The notes under the pieces: generated by a model
The model's input: only the letters and a program-made list of their open reading frames with translations
The model's database searches: none
What the model was told of the DNA's origin: nothing
Shown here: positions 23,703 to 36,010 of the stretch, one piece after another
Numbering within the stretch: the stretch's first letter is position 1
Layout of the letters: every line of letters begins with the position of its first letter
Made by a program: the position numbers and the translations under genes
DNA from: Echinococcus granulosus
Lineage: Eukaryota; Platyhelminthes; Cestoda; Cyclophyllidea; Taeniidae
DNA length: 64,000 bases
Assembly: GCF_000524195.1 (NCBI RefSeq)
Contig: NW_020170394.1
Span: 310,262 to 374,261 of the forward strand
Reading direction: 5' to 3'

Positions 23703-26700
23703 GTGAGTCCTTCGCTTACCAGATTGAGCATATTAATGCATTTGTCACGTGGATGATATGTCGTTGCCCTCATTTTTTTCTTCGCAAGACTTGACTATGT
23801 TTACGTATTCATAGCCCCATTGGGAAATAGTCTATCTGTACAAATGCTTTGGGTTGAGTCAAATGCGTTGCCATTTGTTTCACACCCACGGGCACAGCCC
23901 ATTGAATAGGCCTTAATCCCGTGGGTAGTCTTCTATTGTTCTAGTATTCTTTCGCATCGCGGAGTGAAATCCCGTACCTCCTACTCCGCGCTTTACATGG
24001 CGATTATACAACAATTAGATGTACACACGACCTTTTCTACTGCAATCTCCTACCTTATTTGATTTTTGTGTTGCAAGGAGAGGCGACTGAACACCCTTTA
24101 TATCATCACTTTGTCTCGAATTCATACGTCGTTTACTGTTACCCCTATTCATGCAGTCCTTTTCTTGCGTACGATTTTTTTCTCAAATCACATGGCGCTA
24201 TCTCAGTAACCCGCGATTCTGTACGTATAATCCTGATGTATAGGAGACCCGGCAGGCACACAGTTTGTTACAGAGATTTGGGTACCTACTTCCACAGGCT
24301 GGCGGTATGAGCAGGAGGGAAGGGAGGAACGACCGTTAGACATGTGGGTGGTTTCTTTCCTGTGTACCCAGTCGTGAGCATCTGCGACTGTCAGCGTGTC
24401 TCGAATGTGGATCACGTCCGTTTCCAATCCTCTCCCAATAGATCACCGACTTCGGATACATCTGTAGAGGATTGTATACGAGTCGCGGTGTAGTGCACTT
24501 TCAAGACGTGAACGAGATAGCGATCTAACGAATGGTTGAATGCTTGATTGTATATCAGGGGCAGAGACGCGTGATCCAAGGCTCACCCCAGAGAGGGGAT
24601 GGAAAGAGAGGGGAGGTTACCATCTGTACCCTCGACTCTTTAATCGGTATATCAGCCGAGGTTTACTAATTTATGGCCCCACTGCACCTCATGATTACGG
24701 TCAAGTTGAAGGAGATCCACATAAAAAGTTCCATAGTTTAGCTGTGCTCTGGTGATTGTGTGTAATCCTCACGAAATGCCTGCACCTTGGCACAACATGG
24801 CTGATCTTGGAAGCTGCATATTTATGCACGTCCACTCTTTCTTTTGAACTGAGCTGTTACTTCTCGCGTGTCCGGGTTTCGGTCGCACACAACTGATCAT
24901 TTGGTCTATTTTGATCTGAGACATAGGAAGATAGGTGGTGAAATTGTTTCTATGGCTTGGGGAATGTAGTGGTGGGACAAGGGTCTAAATTCTTTTGGTC
25001 TGCATGTAGTCTACTTGCAAAGTGTACAGTTCGTGTTTTTTTTTGGGTTTTCACTATCTATATCGCACAACGGGACATTGACTACCCCAAGTGCAAGTTT
25101 TTTTAGGGTTTAGGGAAAACCCGTTTACCCTTTNNNNNNNNNNNNNNNNNNNNNNNNNNNNNNNNNNNNNNNNNNNNNNNNNNNNNNNNNNNNNNNNNNN
25201 NNNNNNNNNNNNNNNNNNNNNNNNNNNNNNNNNAATACGCATCCAAGAGAATACTTCAGTGAGGATAAGTCAATCTTGACGGTGGTTTTCAGTAAATGGA
25301 CCACAGCTTTGGAGCCTCGACAGTGGGTTGCGCTCCACTGTGAGGTGGCTTTCGCTTGCATTGTGCGAGAATAAATTTTCATGGGCGCAGTTGTTGAGCT
25401 TTTGTGAGGAGTGTGGGTTTCATTCCTTTCCTCTTTGATACGAGGAAATCTGACTGACATCTGAAATAGGTGTGACATTGTTCTTTGCTGGACGGTACCC
25501 CTATTCACTTTTAAGTCGAAAAATTTTACTTTAGACGCTGTTGATCATAGCCAATTATGAATTGCAGAAGCCACTACTTGCCTTGATGTACGGAGACATG
25601 TTTTATGGATTCGAATGTAGAAGTGTCGTAGAGAGGCTGCATTCTTTGAACTTCGCCAATAATTCCCCAATCCACTTTGAAAATTGGTGGAATATCACCT
25701 ATCCATTCCTCTATATTGTGAAAAGTGTGTTCGTGCGTATTTTATATGACGATCGTTGTAATGCTATTCCTCCGACTTGACTTGGTCTGCTGTTCGTTTC
25801 CAACTGTCAGCTTCACTTCGGTCACGCGTGCCTCTGCGCTCTTGCCTAAGCGGACACCAGGGGTCAACCACTCTACAAGGGAGAGGGAAATGTGCGATTT
25901 AAGGTTGCCTTAGACGCACGGATGTCAGGCTCTGGCCAAAACACGTGCATCAAAGTCATTTACAAGAAGTAGCCATTTTGCGGTGACTCATGCATCTTCG
26001 ACCTCATGCTGCTTTTTATTGTACAAATCATAGGTACAGGCATTGCTAAGTGGGTTGAACTCAGTGTAGCACTCCGGGTGCCTCTTTACTACTCATTTTC
26101 CTTATATTGCGGGCCGATGCCAGTAATTAAATAGCCAGAGCTAACTCAGTGGTACAGCTATTTAACAGAGTGAACGCCTGAATGAGGATCAACTCAAATT
26201 CCTGAGATGCCTTGCACCCGTACCCCTCAATCAGAACATTGGGCATTGATAAGCGTAGAATCCTCACTCAAACCATAGATAAAGGGTATGGTGTGCTCTG
26301 TTCAGATGTTCCTCCGTCAGTAATGCTAGGCATTGTAAGGTGGCGATCACCAGTAGTTTTAAGGCAAGAGCAAATAGCTGAAACTTCCCTACGCCGAGAG
26401 CTCCATTCCAGAGATTTGTGTCAGCTACCAGAGACACAGAATTTTTGCGTGTAGTGCAATCTGGAGGGATAGCGTGGAGGCGACTGTCGCCAGCGCGCGC
26501 AGGTGAAGTCGCTGTGATACGCGAGGTGGGTGGGTGGCCATGGTCTCGCCTGACCTGAGAGGATTTTGCAAATTCCACTCTCAAACCTCAGCCACTGCGT
26601 TCACATTTTATGGACATTCTGTGCAAATTTCACATAAAATATCAAGTACAAGGTTAGAGAATCCGCAAAATGATGAAGATTTTGTTCCTTGGCATCCTTG

Positions 26701-29700
26701 AAAACGTTAAATTTTTCTTGTTGGCTAAATGCTCACACTGGAACAAAGCAATTTTCTATCTACCTCCTTTACACAGCAGCTTCCGGTGCCTACGTTGCTT
26801 TGCTCAATGCACAAAGTCATCCTTACTGATGAAAAAATTTGCGGAAAACCAGCGTATTTATTTGCACAACATTCTGAGGAAATGTGGAAAAAGCACTAGT
26901 CTAGGTGGTATGGCGCCGATCTCGGTCACGTAACAGGTGGGACGTTACCAATGGTCGGTCCTATTTATGCCGAATTCGTCTCCCCGTGTGAAAGGTGGCG
27001 GTAGAGTGAATTGTGGCTTGATTTGTGTGCATGCACAGGCATATATACACATTGTGCCGGAGAAATCGTTACAACTAGCCCAGATTCTTCCCTAATTGAG
27101 GCAATAAATGGCGAAAATCTAGCTAGCACTCAGGCGGCAGCGAAGAAGGTGGAGTAAGGGGAGGCCGTAGTGGGGTCGGCGCGGCATCTGATGATGTAAT
27201 GGAGGTGTGGTGCTCCAACTAGCCGTCACAAGTGTATCGTCGCTGTGGTAACATCTAGGCGGTGCATTTGGGTGAGTTATCAGGACCATCTATCGAGACA
27301 TTCTTGATACCTTCTGTCACTGTCGCCTGTTTGCTTTCGGACTAATCCTTGCTTGAAACCTTTTTCAATGATGAGCATTAGTTTTGTCAAAATATCTTAA
27401 TGTAACTTTGGTTGGTTGAAGTGTTTTGAAGTCGCTGTTGGGTGACAAGGTCTTTACACAAGTGCGTTTACTGAGGCATCCACCACGCACTCTTGGCTTC
27501 TTCGAGAGCTCAGCTGCACCGTGAAACACACCCGAATCAAGTATCAAGCCGTTTCATTTGTCGGCTTGCACTTTTCTGGCGAGGCGACTTGGCAAAATCG
27601 GAAGTAATGACAGGTGTCCTGTTTCTTGGGTGCTCGGTGTTTGATGCCTTGCTGCACCCTAAGGCCAAGTATGCATTTTGACAGTAATTCACTTAATTTT
27701 GGGCCTATTTCTTTCATGTTGCACCCATGTGGAATGGTTACATTTCCATTTAAAAGGTAATTTTATCACAGCCGGCACTCATGATCTCCAACTGCCGAGA
27801 AACGTAATCCGCGCGCATCATTGAAGACGATTGTGAAACCATAGGACTGGCAGCTGGGCCATTGGGATGGAGACCGAGTTTGATTTGGGGCAGCCCGTAG
27901 ATCGCGGCTTCTGACGTGGTCTGAATCTTCTCCTCTGCCATTGGAAGGGCCCTAGCAGCCGAATCTACAGTTCTATTTATCCTTATGACTGATCCTCTTC
28001 AATCCTTGGAATTCCTTGAAAATTGTGTGATTGTGAAACACTATTACAATTTCGCCAGCTAAGAGGGGCATCCAAGTCACGCCATACAGATGGCTTAAGT
28101 GCATGGATTTGGCTAGTTCGTTTCTGTTTCAATAGATGCAGTCTTATGATGATATTTCACTAGTCATCATGCGATGGTTATGAGGAGAAACAATAGCTTA
28201 AATGACGCTTAAGGAAGGCGGGAAGGATGTAACTTCGTAAGATTAGCTGAAGATCACAGTTCCAAAAAGGTTTTTTTACATCTGGTTTGATCTAGGATTC
28301 ATTCTTTGTAAATGCGATACTGCGGAATGCCGAGCAGCGAAGATGAGCGAGTGTAGGGCGAAGTTCTACTGCTACGTGTCGTTCCGACTGGCGAAGCTCA
28401 GTGAACGAAAGACCTCTGCCACATTGAAGATGTACGGCGCAGGCAGTCGGCTCTTCATTGCCGAGCATCGCGGATGCGTGCCGCCGGAGCAGCTTGAGAT
28501 GTGTCACGAGCACGCGGCCGGTGGTGGTGACGGAGTCAGTGGGGGCTTTGACAACCTCAATGTCGACGAAGAGAGTCTTGCCCTACCTTCGGTCGTCCGG
28601 TGCTGTCGCGACAATTGGTGCAATATTGGCCAAGTGAGCAATATGTATAAGAGAGTAGCTATACTCGGTTATTTTTTCATTTTTATCCAAGCGACTTATG
28701 ATAATTCTACGAGATTTTAAATGGTTTTATGCCTCATGGGTTAATACCTCTGTGCAGATACTAGAGATGCTAACTTGAATGTCTGCCACGGCTTTTATAA
28801 AAACATCCCTTACCATGGTCTAGTCAAAGGGAAAACCACTAACAATCTGCTTTGCCAAAACCTATTCGATGCAAACGATACATACCATTATTGACTAACT
28901 GGCCTTTCTATCCCTATCTACGCAACACAGGAGCTTGAGTTCACTCGGGCGGAGCTGGAAGGCCGCCAATTCTTTCTGAACCCCGAGATATCAAACCTTG
29001 AGCCAGGATCGGATTTGTCCCTGTTTTCGCCAAAGTCTGAGGAAGATACGTTTCATCCACACTTCTTCATGGATTCGCAAAACGCGGCAAACGAACCCCA
29101 CAAAAAGCGCAAAAATGCTGTTGCGGCTGGGGCTGCGACATCGGCTGTCTCGGCCACGCGGGAGCAACGAAAGCGGCCGTCCTATGCCAATGATGGTCCC
29201 TTCAACCAATGGCTCGGCCGTGCCCCTACGCCTTCCGCATCCTCGCCTCTCCCCGTGCCTCTTTCTCTCTCCTCCCCTTCGGGTTTAGGCCTTCACGGTG
29301 AGCAAGCCCTCCGTCACTCCTTAGGAAACCCACCTTCTTCAATAGTTATGAGGGTTTGGCATTTGCAAAAATCAATGACAAGTTTATGTATTTCAGGGGC
29401 CTTTGAGAAACCATATTATTAACTCCTTGTCTTTTTGGTAAGATTCTTATCAAGGAGTCGAAGATAATGTCTACGCCTGCACATTTAAAAGTTGAAGTCT
29501 TCTTTTTGCGTTTAGGAACAAATGCTCCACCAATACCTGTGTTACTCATTACGTTGCCTTTCATCCTCGAATGGATTGTGGTGGCTTCACAGACGGATTA
29601 CAAAAGAATATTTTGAAGATGAAGATACCGATTACACTGTCAAAGCTGATCACTGTCTGGTTTAGCGACTTTTTAAAACCATTGAGCATCATGGATAGGC

Positions 29701-32700
29701 TACTATGGCCAACGTCCTGTTGAGATTCAATCGAGAGCAGCGATGGATTGCATGTATGCATGTTAAATGGCTGTCTGTGTTCTGCTGATTAAGAGTGGTT
29801 ACTCTAGTTTACAAGGCAAAGGCGGTCCGTTTTGTGACTCGCATCGTCTCCTCTCCAAGTCCTTCCTCACATTTACGTGGTCTGTGTAGGTTAATCGCAA
29901 TTTCACCGTCTGCTCCCGCATGCACTGACCTCGGCCACCGGTCAGATTGGTTGCTAAACCTGAGTTGCTTCTTGAGGTAATTCTAAAACAACAGAGATAC
30001 TAAAGTGTTGGAGAGGCAGGATGAGGAGGGGAACTGTGCTGTCGCTCGTTCAACAAAAGAAACAGTATATCACACAAGAATGAGTCACTCATTGTTTTGA
30101 GTAATATTCACTTGCCCCCTTCTACCCCGTCCTCTCCTTCCACCTCTTTCTCCACCTATAACTCCACCCGCGCCGAGTAGCCAACTCCCAGGGGGATCTC
30201 TGCTTTAATTATGCACTGAAGGAGACTAAGGGACTGTTGAATACGTCCCGACGGGTCCGTTTGTCTCACTCCGTCTCCCGTGTGAGTGCGCACGCGCAGA
30301 CACACAACAAAGGGGGTGGGTGCAGGTGCGTTTTCTGTCTCAAATTACTGTCACAAAATCCTACACGAAGAGTAAATTAATGATCGAAATCATGTCACGC
30401 ATGTGTGCCTTGTTGGCCATGGGAGAATTGTGCACCCCCGGGGCTGCATCGGGCAACTCATCACTACGGCCCCACTACTCAGACCGACTTTTTAATTGTA
30501 GTTTAAATAACAACACGCTATTCCTGTCCCTCCCTATCCTGCCCTTTGTACTGTCAACCTCAACAAAAATTTCAAAGTCCTGTAGATGCAAGAGCAAGGA
30601 ATCTGTTAATTGGTTTGAAAGCGAGGAGCCGAATTTAAACCGCCCACTTATTTTTTGCGTTAATAGCTCAATGTGCAGGGAATATCAGATCGGCCCTCAA
30701 TGTATATCGAAATAGGACTTGGGTTACTTTCTTACTAAAATTATTTATCCATAGCAGCACTTGAATAATCGGCTATAGTACGTTAGACGATAAAATTTGG
30801 CTTTAGGGCGAAAGCAAAGGCGTCAGCTATGGGAAAATTTTCGGAGATAGACGAGGGAACGCAAAGTAGAGCTCTCACGAAGGCAAGACTGGAGTCTGCA
30901 ACCGCTCAAACTTACGTCTGCATTCTTGCGCGAGTAAAATGTCTTTTTTTCCCACCAAAGACACTATTATCGACTAGAAAAGTGGCGACTTTCGAAGTTC
31001 AAGATGGTCCACTTTTGACCCCTTTACAATGGATTATCACTCCCTTTTCTCCTCTCACCCCTGAGCCATTAAATAGCTGGTTGTCACTGCGCTTTTGCGA
31101 GTATCCTCTTTCACGACGTGTGATATGGAGACCCTGAGTTTATCACAGCTTCGCAACCGGAGCGGAACGATGGCCAATGGAATCTGGCACTCTCGTTAAG
31201 AGAGAGACATAATCCTGTCTCACCTCCACCACTGATTTGTAACTTCGTGCACCACTTTCTCCCAGTTTTTTTAGCACTCAGTTTTTATTTCTTCAACCTG
31301 GAACACATGAATACATCGTTTAATGAGTAGTTTAGTTTCCATTCCACTCTGTAAGTCAGGCTCTTTATCATTCAGGACAAATAGCATGATAATACCCTTG
31401 TTCACTTTCCGTACTTAACCTAAAAACGAGCAAATTTGGCGGGTCTTATAAGAATGTCAAACTGGTCTCCTTATTCGAAGTTGTCTGCTCAAATATGGAG
31501 GAATCGAATTGCATTTGTTGCAAATCTCTTCACAATGTTTCCAGCCTCAATGTTGTCTTACTAAGGGGAAACCGCCCAAGAAACATTTTTAAGCTTTAAA
31601 CAACGGCTTCCATTAGAATGCTGCTAAAATGAGACCTTTATGCCACCAGCTTCAGTGTCAATTCATGCAGTTAACTTACTTGCTGCTTTATTGACGTCTT
31701 ACATCCTATTATAAAGTTGTGATATATTGTTTTCGCCATCGCGTCCCATTAACATTACATTTCACCCTGAGACATTTACAATCTAAAGGTAGTGCGATAT
31801 ACCCCACTATCTTTGTTTATGGTACTCTTCTACGACAGGAAAATAGTGATTTACCAGACAGTGAAAATGGGTTAGACACGCACATGTAAGACTTGCCTGC
31901 GCGTTTGCTGTCGATTCGAAACAATGATATCTCAACAGTTACGCCAAATGCCTCTACCGTGATGTTGGTGTGCGTTTGTGTTTACAGTGAAGGGTGGCAA
32001 CTCAATGTTGAAGAGTGACGAGACCTACTTGTCGCCTTTTCGAGTGGAGCCACAGCATCTTCAGGAGGATGATGCAGGGGCTGCTCGGGAGGGCGGACCA
32101 AAACCCGCCATCGTGCTGCAACCACTGCACATCGCCATTGGCGTCTGCCTCATCATCCTTATGGCCGTTGGGGTCCTCCTCCACGTCGTTATCGTTCTCC
32201 ACCGACGCCATCGTCGTCTCAAGCGCGAGCTCATGAGGCAAATGCAGAAGACCGCCACCACCGACTCACAGCAGCAACAGCAGCCTCATCACCAGCCCTT
32301 CACCATCGCAGACGCACCTGCTGGTCAGCCGGACGGACAACAAATTCATCTGCAACAACTCAAGTACTTCGCGGCGTCGCCCGAGCAACTTGGCCAATAC
32401 ACGTCCGATAAGCGTAACAGGAGGTTAGTGTGTATTGCACTGGAGCCAGCGATACACCCTTTCGAAAAAAAGCCATCTGTGATCACACCGATGCTGATGG
32501 TATTGGGTACTGTTAATGGATGTCTTGGGTTCCGTTGTGTGGCAATTTTTGCAAACAACTACAGGAATGGCTCTCTGAAAGATAAAACCTACTAATTGTA
32601 GCCTGTTTTGGTTGGACCGTATATCGAACAAGTGAAGAGACAATATGGTACTTCTGAGAAGTCGATAAAAACTTTGCTCTGTGGCTGGCTTCAATTTCCA

Positions 32701-33783
32701 ACCTTTGTTTTCTCGGCTTATAATGAAATTTTTGGGAAACTATGCATGGGTCTGAGACCTTCAACGGCGTTCGCTTTTCACACTACTTTTCAGGGTTTTA
32801 TTTCACCGTTAAACCGTGTGAGTCATCATCTACGTTCCTTTTGGCGCAATTTCAGATCGTGCTGCTTTTCGTGTGTGTGGAAACGACCCCAAGCTAAGAC
32901 GCTTCTTTCAAACGTCCACGACGAAGCTCCCACCCATCAAACAGCGGACATAGCACCGGAGGTACAGTTTAAAAAATACCTGACGCATGAGCCTCAAACC
33001 TCGTCTCAATTTCCAATCACCTATCACTGTGTGCCGGTAACAACCAGCTCCCTCTACAACCCATCGCCCGCGCCAGTGACTCTTCCCAATTCACCCGCTC
33101 TCAGTCAACAGCAGCAACATCAACAGCTACCACCATCGCAACCAGCTATGTATTCACCACAATCGCCTGAACACACCCTCCATCAAAACGTCACAAAAAA
33201 CGCCTATACCATGGGATCTAGTGTTAGTGGGGGCAGCGGAAACAATCCCTCCACCGCTGAGAGCTCAATTCCAACGCAGTCTTCTGCTGTCGCTGGATGG
33301 AACAACGTCAACAAGGGCGTTTTCCTTCTTAATGGCCTTACCCCCACCATGCATACTACTAGTGTTGACCGTCTAAACGTCTTAGATAGCTGCGAGGTGG
33401 GGGGTCTGATCACGCCGGACTTTGAGACCCGACGCGCGAACGTGGCGCTTCCGCCGGCCCTGCTTGGTGGGGATGGTGTGGGTCCGCCGGTGCCATCCCC
33501 ACCCATCAACTCCACCAGTCTGGCCCTATTCCGATCGGCTGCTCCCCAAAACGAGACCTGCACCCTGGTGACGCCTTATGCTCAGCTCCAACTTTCCCTC
33601 TCCTTCGATCAGTATGACACCCCAGAGCGAATCTTTGGTGATGGCAACACCTCGACCGCCGGGTCAGGTAGTCTAGACGGCTTTGGTGGACCTCGAAACC
33701 ATCCCAGCTCGAATCCCACAACAAACTCCTCTCTCCTTCACTCCTATTGCGAACATGGCGGTACCGGTGATTTTCATGCCTGA
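23642..33783 (+). CDS. bambi: BAMBI-like TGF-beta pseudoreceptor (5 exons, complete)
   Basis: Exons 23642-23702, 28296-28633, 28931-29297, 31988-32423 and 32856-33783 join in phase to 709 residues. Residues 1-20 are a signal peptide. Residues 25-130 hold ten cysteines in the type I receptor/BAMBI order: C-K-C, C32, C40, C46, GC81, C90, CC123-124, C129-N. CKCDTAEC closely resembles the BAMBI start CYCDAAHC. A Ser/Pro-rich stalk with basic patches follows, then one membrane span at about 304-326, then RRHRRLKRELMRQMQ. SCCFSC near residue 402 recalls the NCCLTC motif in the BAMBI tail. The remaining tail of about 300 residues is Gln/Pro/Ser/Gly-rich, with no GS box and no kinase. Known role of BAMBI: a decoy that damps TGF-beta/BMP/activin signalling at the plasma membrane. 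Orthology is inferred; a lineage-specific kinase-less receptor is the alternative. The tail is far longer than the roughly 85 residues of vertebrate BAMBI. Confidence 0.78.
25134..25233. other. Assembly gap (100 N)
   Basis: Exactly 100 N, a size usually used for a scaffold join of unknown length. The true length of BAMBI-like intron 1 is therefore unknown, and a missing exon inside the gap cannot be excluded, although splice phases match across it. Confidence 0.98.
26135..26207 (+). other. tRNA-like (pol III promoter-like) fragment
   Basis: TAACTCAGTGG at 26142-26152 fits the tRNA A-box. A degenerate B-box (GGATCAACTCA, 26186-26196) starts 44 bases downstream, the spacing normal in tRNA genes. 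AGCT repeats flank a D-arm-like loop. The acceptor and T stems do not pair well, so this is a decayed tRNA or the head of a tRNA-derived SINE rather than a working tRNA. Confidence 0.35.
28296..28633 (+). CDS. bambi: BAMBI-like exon 2: ten-cysteine ectodomain
   Basis: Acceptor tttgatctag; two bases complete Gly21. This one exon encodes all ten cysteines of the three-finger receptor fold, from CKCDTAEC to VRCCRDNWCN. The closing CC-x4-CN box is the signature of activin/TGF-beta receptor ectodomains. A Gly/Asp-rich loop separates C90 from the CC pair. The exon ends at caa|gtgagc, phase 0. Confidence 0.88.
28931..29297 (+). CDS. bambi: BAMBI-like exon 3: extracellular stalk
   Basis: Acceptor cgcaacacag, phase 0 start, donor g|gtgagc, phase 1 end. 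It encodes 122 residues with no cysteine, a basic patch (HKKRK), REQRKR, and a Ser/Pro-rich end. It is long compared with the short stalk of vertebrate BAMBI. The basic clusters might be protease-sensitive, but proline after REQRKR argues against a good furin site. Confidence 0.8.
29298..31987 (+). other. bambi: BAMBI-like intron 3 (2.7 kb)
   Basis: Intron between the stalk and membrane-span exons. It includes a GC-richer patch with the palindrome GTGCGCAC near 30285. The longest open frame within it (30320-30715, 131 codons) shows no domain and no linked splice signals, so it is not called. Confidence 0.65.
31988..32423 (+). CDS. bambi: BAMBI-like exon 4: membrane span
   Basis: Acceptor gtgtttacag; two bases complete a Val codon. 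It encodes the last extracellular residues, the hydrophobic span IAIGVCLIILMAVGVLLHVV, and RRHRRLKRELMRQMQ on the cytoplasmic side by the positive-inside rule. A run of five Gln and PHHQP follow. Donor gag|gttagt ends in phase 2. Reading past the donor stays open to a stop at 32593-32595, so intron retention would give a tail-less form. Confidence 0.85.
32856..33783 (+). CDS. bambi: BAMBI-like exon 5: long cytoplasmic tail
   Basis: Acceptor ggcgcaatttcag; one base completes Arg, giving RRSCCFSCVWKRPQAK. The rest is low complexity: Ser/Pro/Gln-rich (LSQQQQHQQLPPSQ), Gly/Ser/Thr-rich, then CTLVTPYAQLQLSLSFD near the C-terminus. Stop TGA is at 33781-33783. No GS box, kinase glycine loop or catalytic HRD motif is visible. 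The alternative acceptor at 32794 is out of phase with exon 4. Confidence 0.82.
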
Positions 33784-33875
33784 ACTCTTACTGTTGTTTC
33801 GTGCTACCTTACTCGAGCCCCGACTTCCTTCCATATGACTTCCGTACGTGAGCGGATCTTGGTACGGGGTGTGTA

Positions 33876-33881
33876 AATAAA
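33876..33881 (+). terminator. Poly(A) signal of the BAMBI-like gene
   Basis: Canonical AATAAA about 95 bases after the stop codon, at a distance typical of a short 3' UTR. Confidence 0.6.
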
Positions 33882-36010
33882 TGAAAAGTAAGGGATTTCT
33901 ATGCTAGGTTGACCGAGTTTTCTTGAAGCGTACAAATAAGAGGGGTCATTGGCGAGTTTTCAAAGTTGTCTGTGGGGCAGCTAGGTGTTTATTAAACACT
34001 TACTTTTCTAGGACTGGGCGGATGTTAGGCTCCTCCTTTTTGCGGACATGCGAGGCGTTTTTAATTTACCCGTGAGGTTGCGCATCATTGCTAGGTAGGA
34101 ATGAATCTCTGCTGCTTTGTTGACTAGCCTTGTCCTGTCTTGTACTCCCAGCATCGGTAACGACCGCATGGTGTGCGACACTCAAAAATTCATCCGACGT
34201 TTAGCCTGGTTCCGAAAGTTGCCATTTCCTCTGCTTAATGGGAAGGTGGTTTTCAGCCTTTACATAGACGATAATTTATTTCTACTGTGTTGAGCAGTTT
34301 GTGAATAAGGTAAAGTGAATAGGATAAGTTAGAGGTAAACGGTTGCATATTTAGTAAACACTGAAGTCTGTTTTCATGCTACCTCTCTAATCGGCTGCGG
34401 GTATTTGTGGATGTCGATGATGGACAAATAATACTGTTTAATTGTTAATCTGTCGGTTATGCTCCAAATTGTTGAAGCAAAATGAGTAGATTTTGAGTGT
34501 ATTCCTCTGAAGATTCATCGGGATGGCATTCTAGCTGGCTTATTACGTGAGGTGTACATTGTTGTGTCGTCGAATGTGAGTTCTGCGTTACAACTCCAAC
34601 TCGACTAATTTTATATGGGAGAGGGGTTTTCGTGCCATCATCTGTTTACGTTAGTTCCATTCGTACGAGTCAAATAATAGCTTAGGATATGACATGGAGC
34701 TTCACTGTCGCACTTTTAAAAGCAAATTAAATGAATTAATCTAAGTTGAAATTGTTTATACACAGGCGAATTCAGTGAAATTTTGATGTTTAAAATAAGA
34801 TTTCGGGTTTTCTCACCTCTCTCCTAGTTACTGAAAATATACGCAAAAAATTAAGTTTGAAATTAGCAATTTATTCACTGATGTGCAGTGTTAAATGATC
34901 GAAGAGGTAAACCTTCAAGCTCGTTGTCGACTTTTCCTTAATGGAGAGGCAACATTTTCGGATAAAGTGATTGGACCATTAAAAGAGATATTTTTAACCC
35001 AGCCTAAAAATGAGACAGTTAGGACAAAGAAATAACACAAAATGGAGCAACGAGCTCTTCAACTGCGAAACATAGCTCATTTGCAAGTTTTTAGTTAAAT
35101 TTTGATTAAGAGAACTGACAAGTGGGATATGCTCCCTGTCCACGAGGAACCTTGGTTTATTTCGCCTCCCTCATAGCTGATTTTGTAGGTAACACTGCTT
35201 TTAGTGGTGGGGGAAAGTAAGTCGATCAATTTCATCACCTGGGCGGATGTGAGTTAGTTTTTGTACTAACTATTAAATTTTTCGGATATCAACTACCTAA
35301 ACAATTTCAAATATTACTTAATCTTTTGTACTGATCCTTAGTATATAACGAGCCTCTGCGAACAATATTTATAAATTAATTCCGCATTGTTTGCATTAGT
35401 GTGGCTATGAAATATCTATACCCTCACTTTTGCGTGATCATTTCAGCATCTTCAGACAACCTAGAAACCCAAGCTGGCAAGTCTCTTCATGCGACATATT
35501 TTCATCGCTGTAAAATGGTGCAACTTTGAAGGCTTTCCTCCTTTTTTTGGAATCCGACCTACAGCAATAGTTCATCGTTATTTAAATCTCGTAGCCCCTT
35601 GTCTCGCTCTGAAGTTTAGCAGAACTGAACATCGGGTTGAAATGTGAACATTAGTGCCGATGTGCAGTAGTAGTGGGTAGTTCCCTCAGCTTGCGGGAGC
35701 CGAGTATAGTTTAGGCCGATGCTACAGTCCCATACAAGGAAGGAAAACAGCGAATGAAGATAATTTAATAGGGTTTGCAGATTATATGGACTAAATAAAA
35801 AGTGGGTTCTGCCTTAAAGAGGGAACAGGTAAATACAAAGCCTTCCAACAGTCATTATTACCATCTCTTTAATTTTTCCCTTACTCATTATTTTTCACCG
35901 CATCGTTAGGAGTTTGAGCAGAGCTCAAAAATAATTTTAAAAAATTAAGCCAAAGTGAGGAAATTACCGGAGAGCAAAGGAGGTCAACATCTCCACCACA
36001 ACCTTATGCT

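Larger units (their letters stand above)
23703..28295 (+). other. bambi: BAMBI-like intron 1 (about 4.6 kb, contains gap)
   Basis: Long first intron. It contains the 100-N gap, a telomere-like hairpin beside the gap, a tRNA-like segment at 26135-26207, and a GC-rich block near 27120-27240 that could be an intronic control element. Open frames inside it lack recognisable domains. Confidence 0.65.

Noticed and set aside
27764..27773. TATCACAGCC, identical to the miR-2 family 5' end
   Set aside because: No complementary 5' arm upstream, so no precursor hairpin; a 10-base match can arise by chance.
32794..33783. Alternative start of the last BAMBI-like exon at acceptor cttttcag|g
   Set aside because: It is out of phase with the exon 4 donor and meets a stop after five codons; the acceptor at 32854-32855 is in phase.
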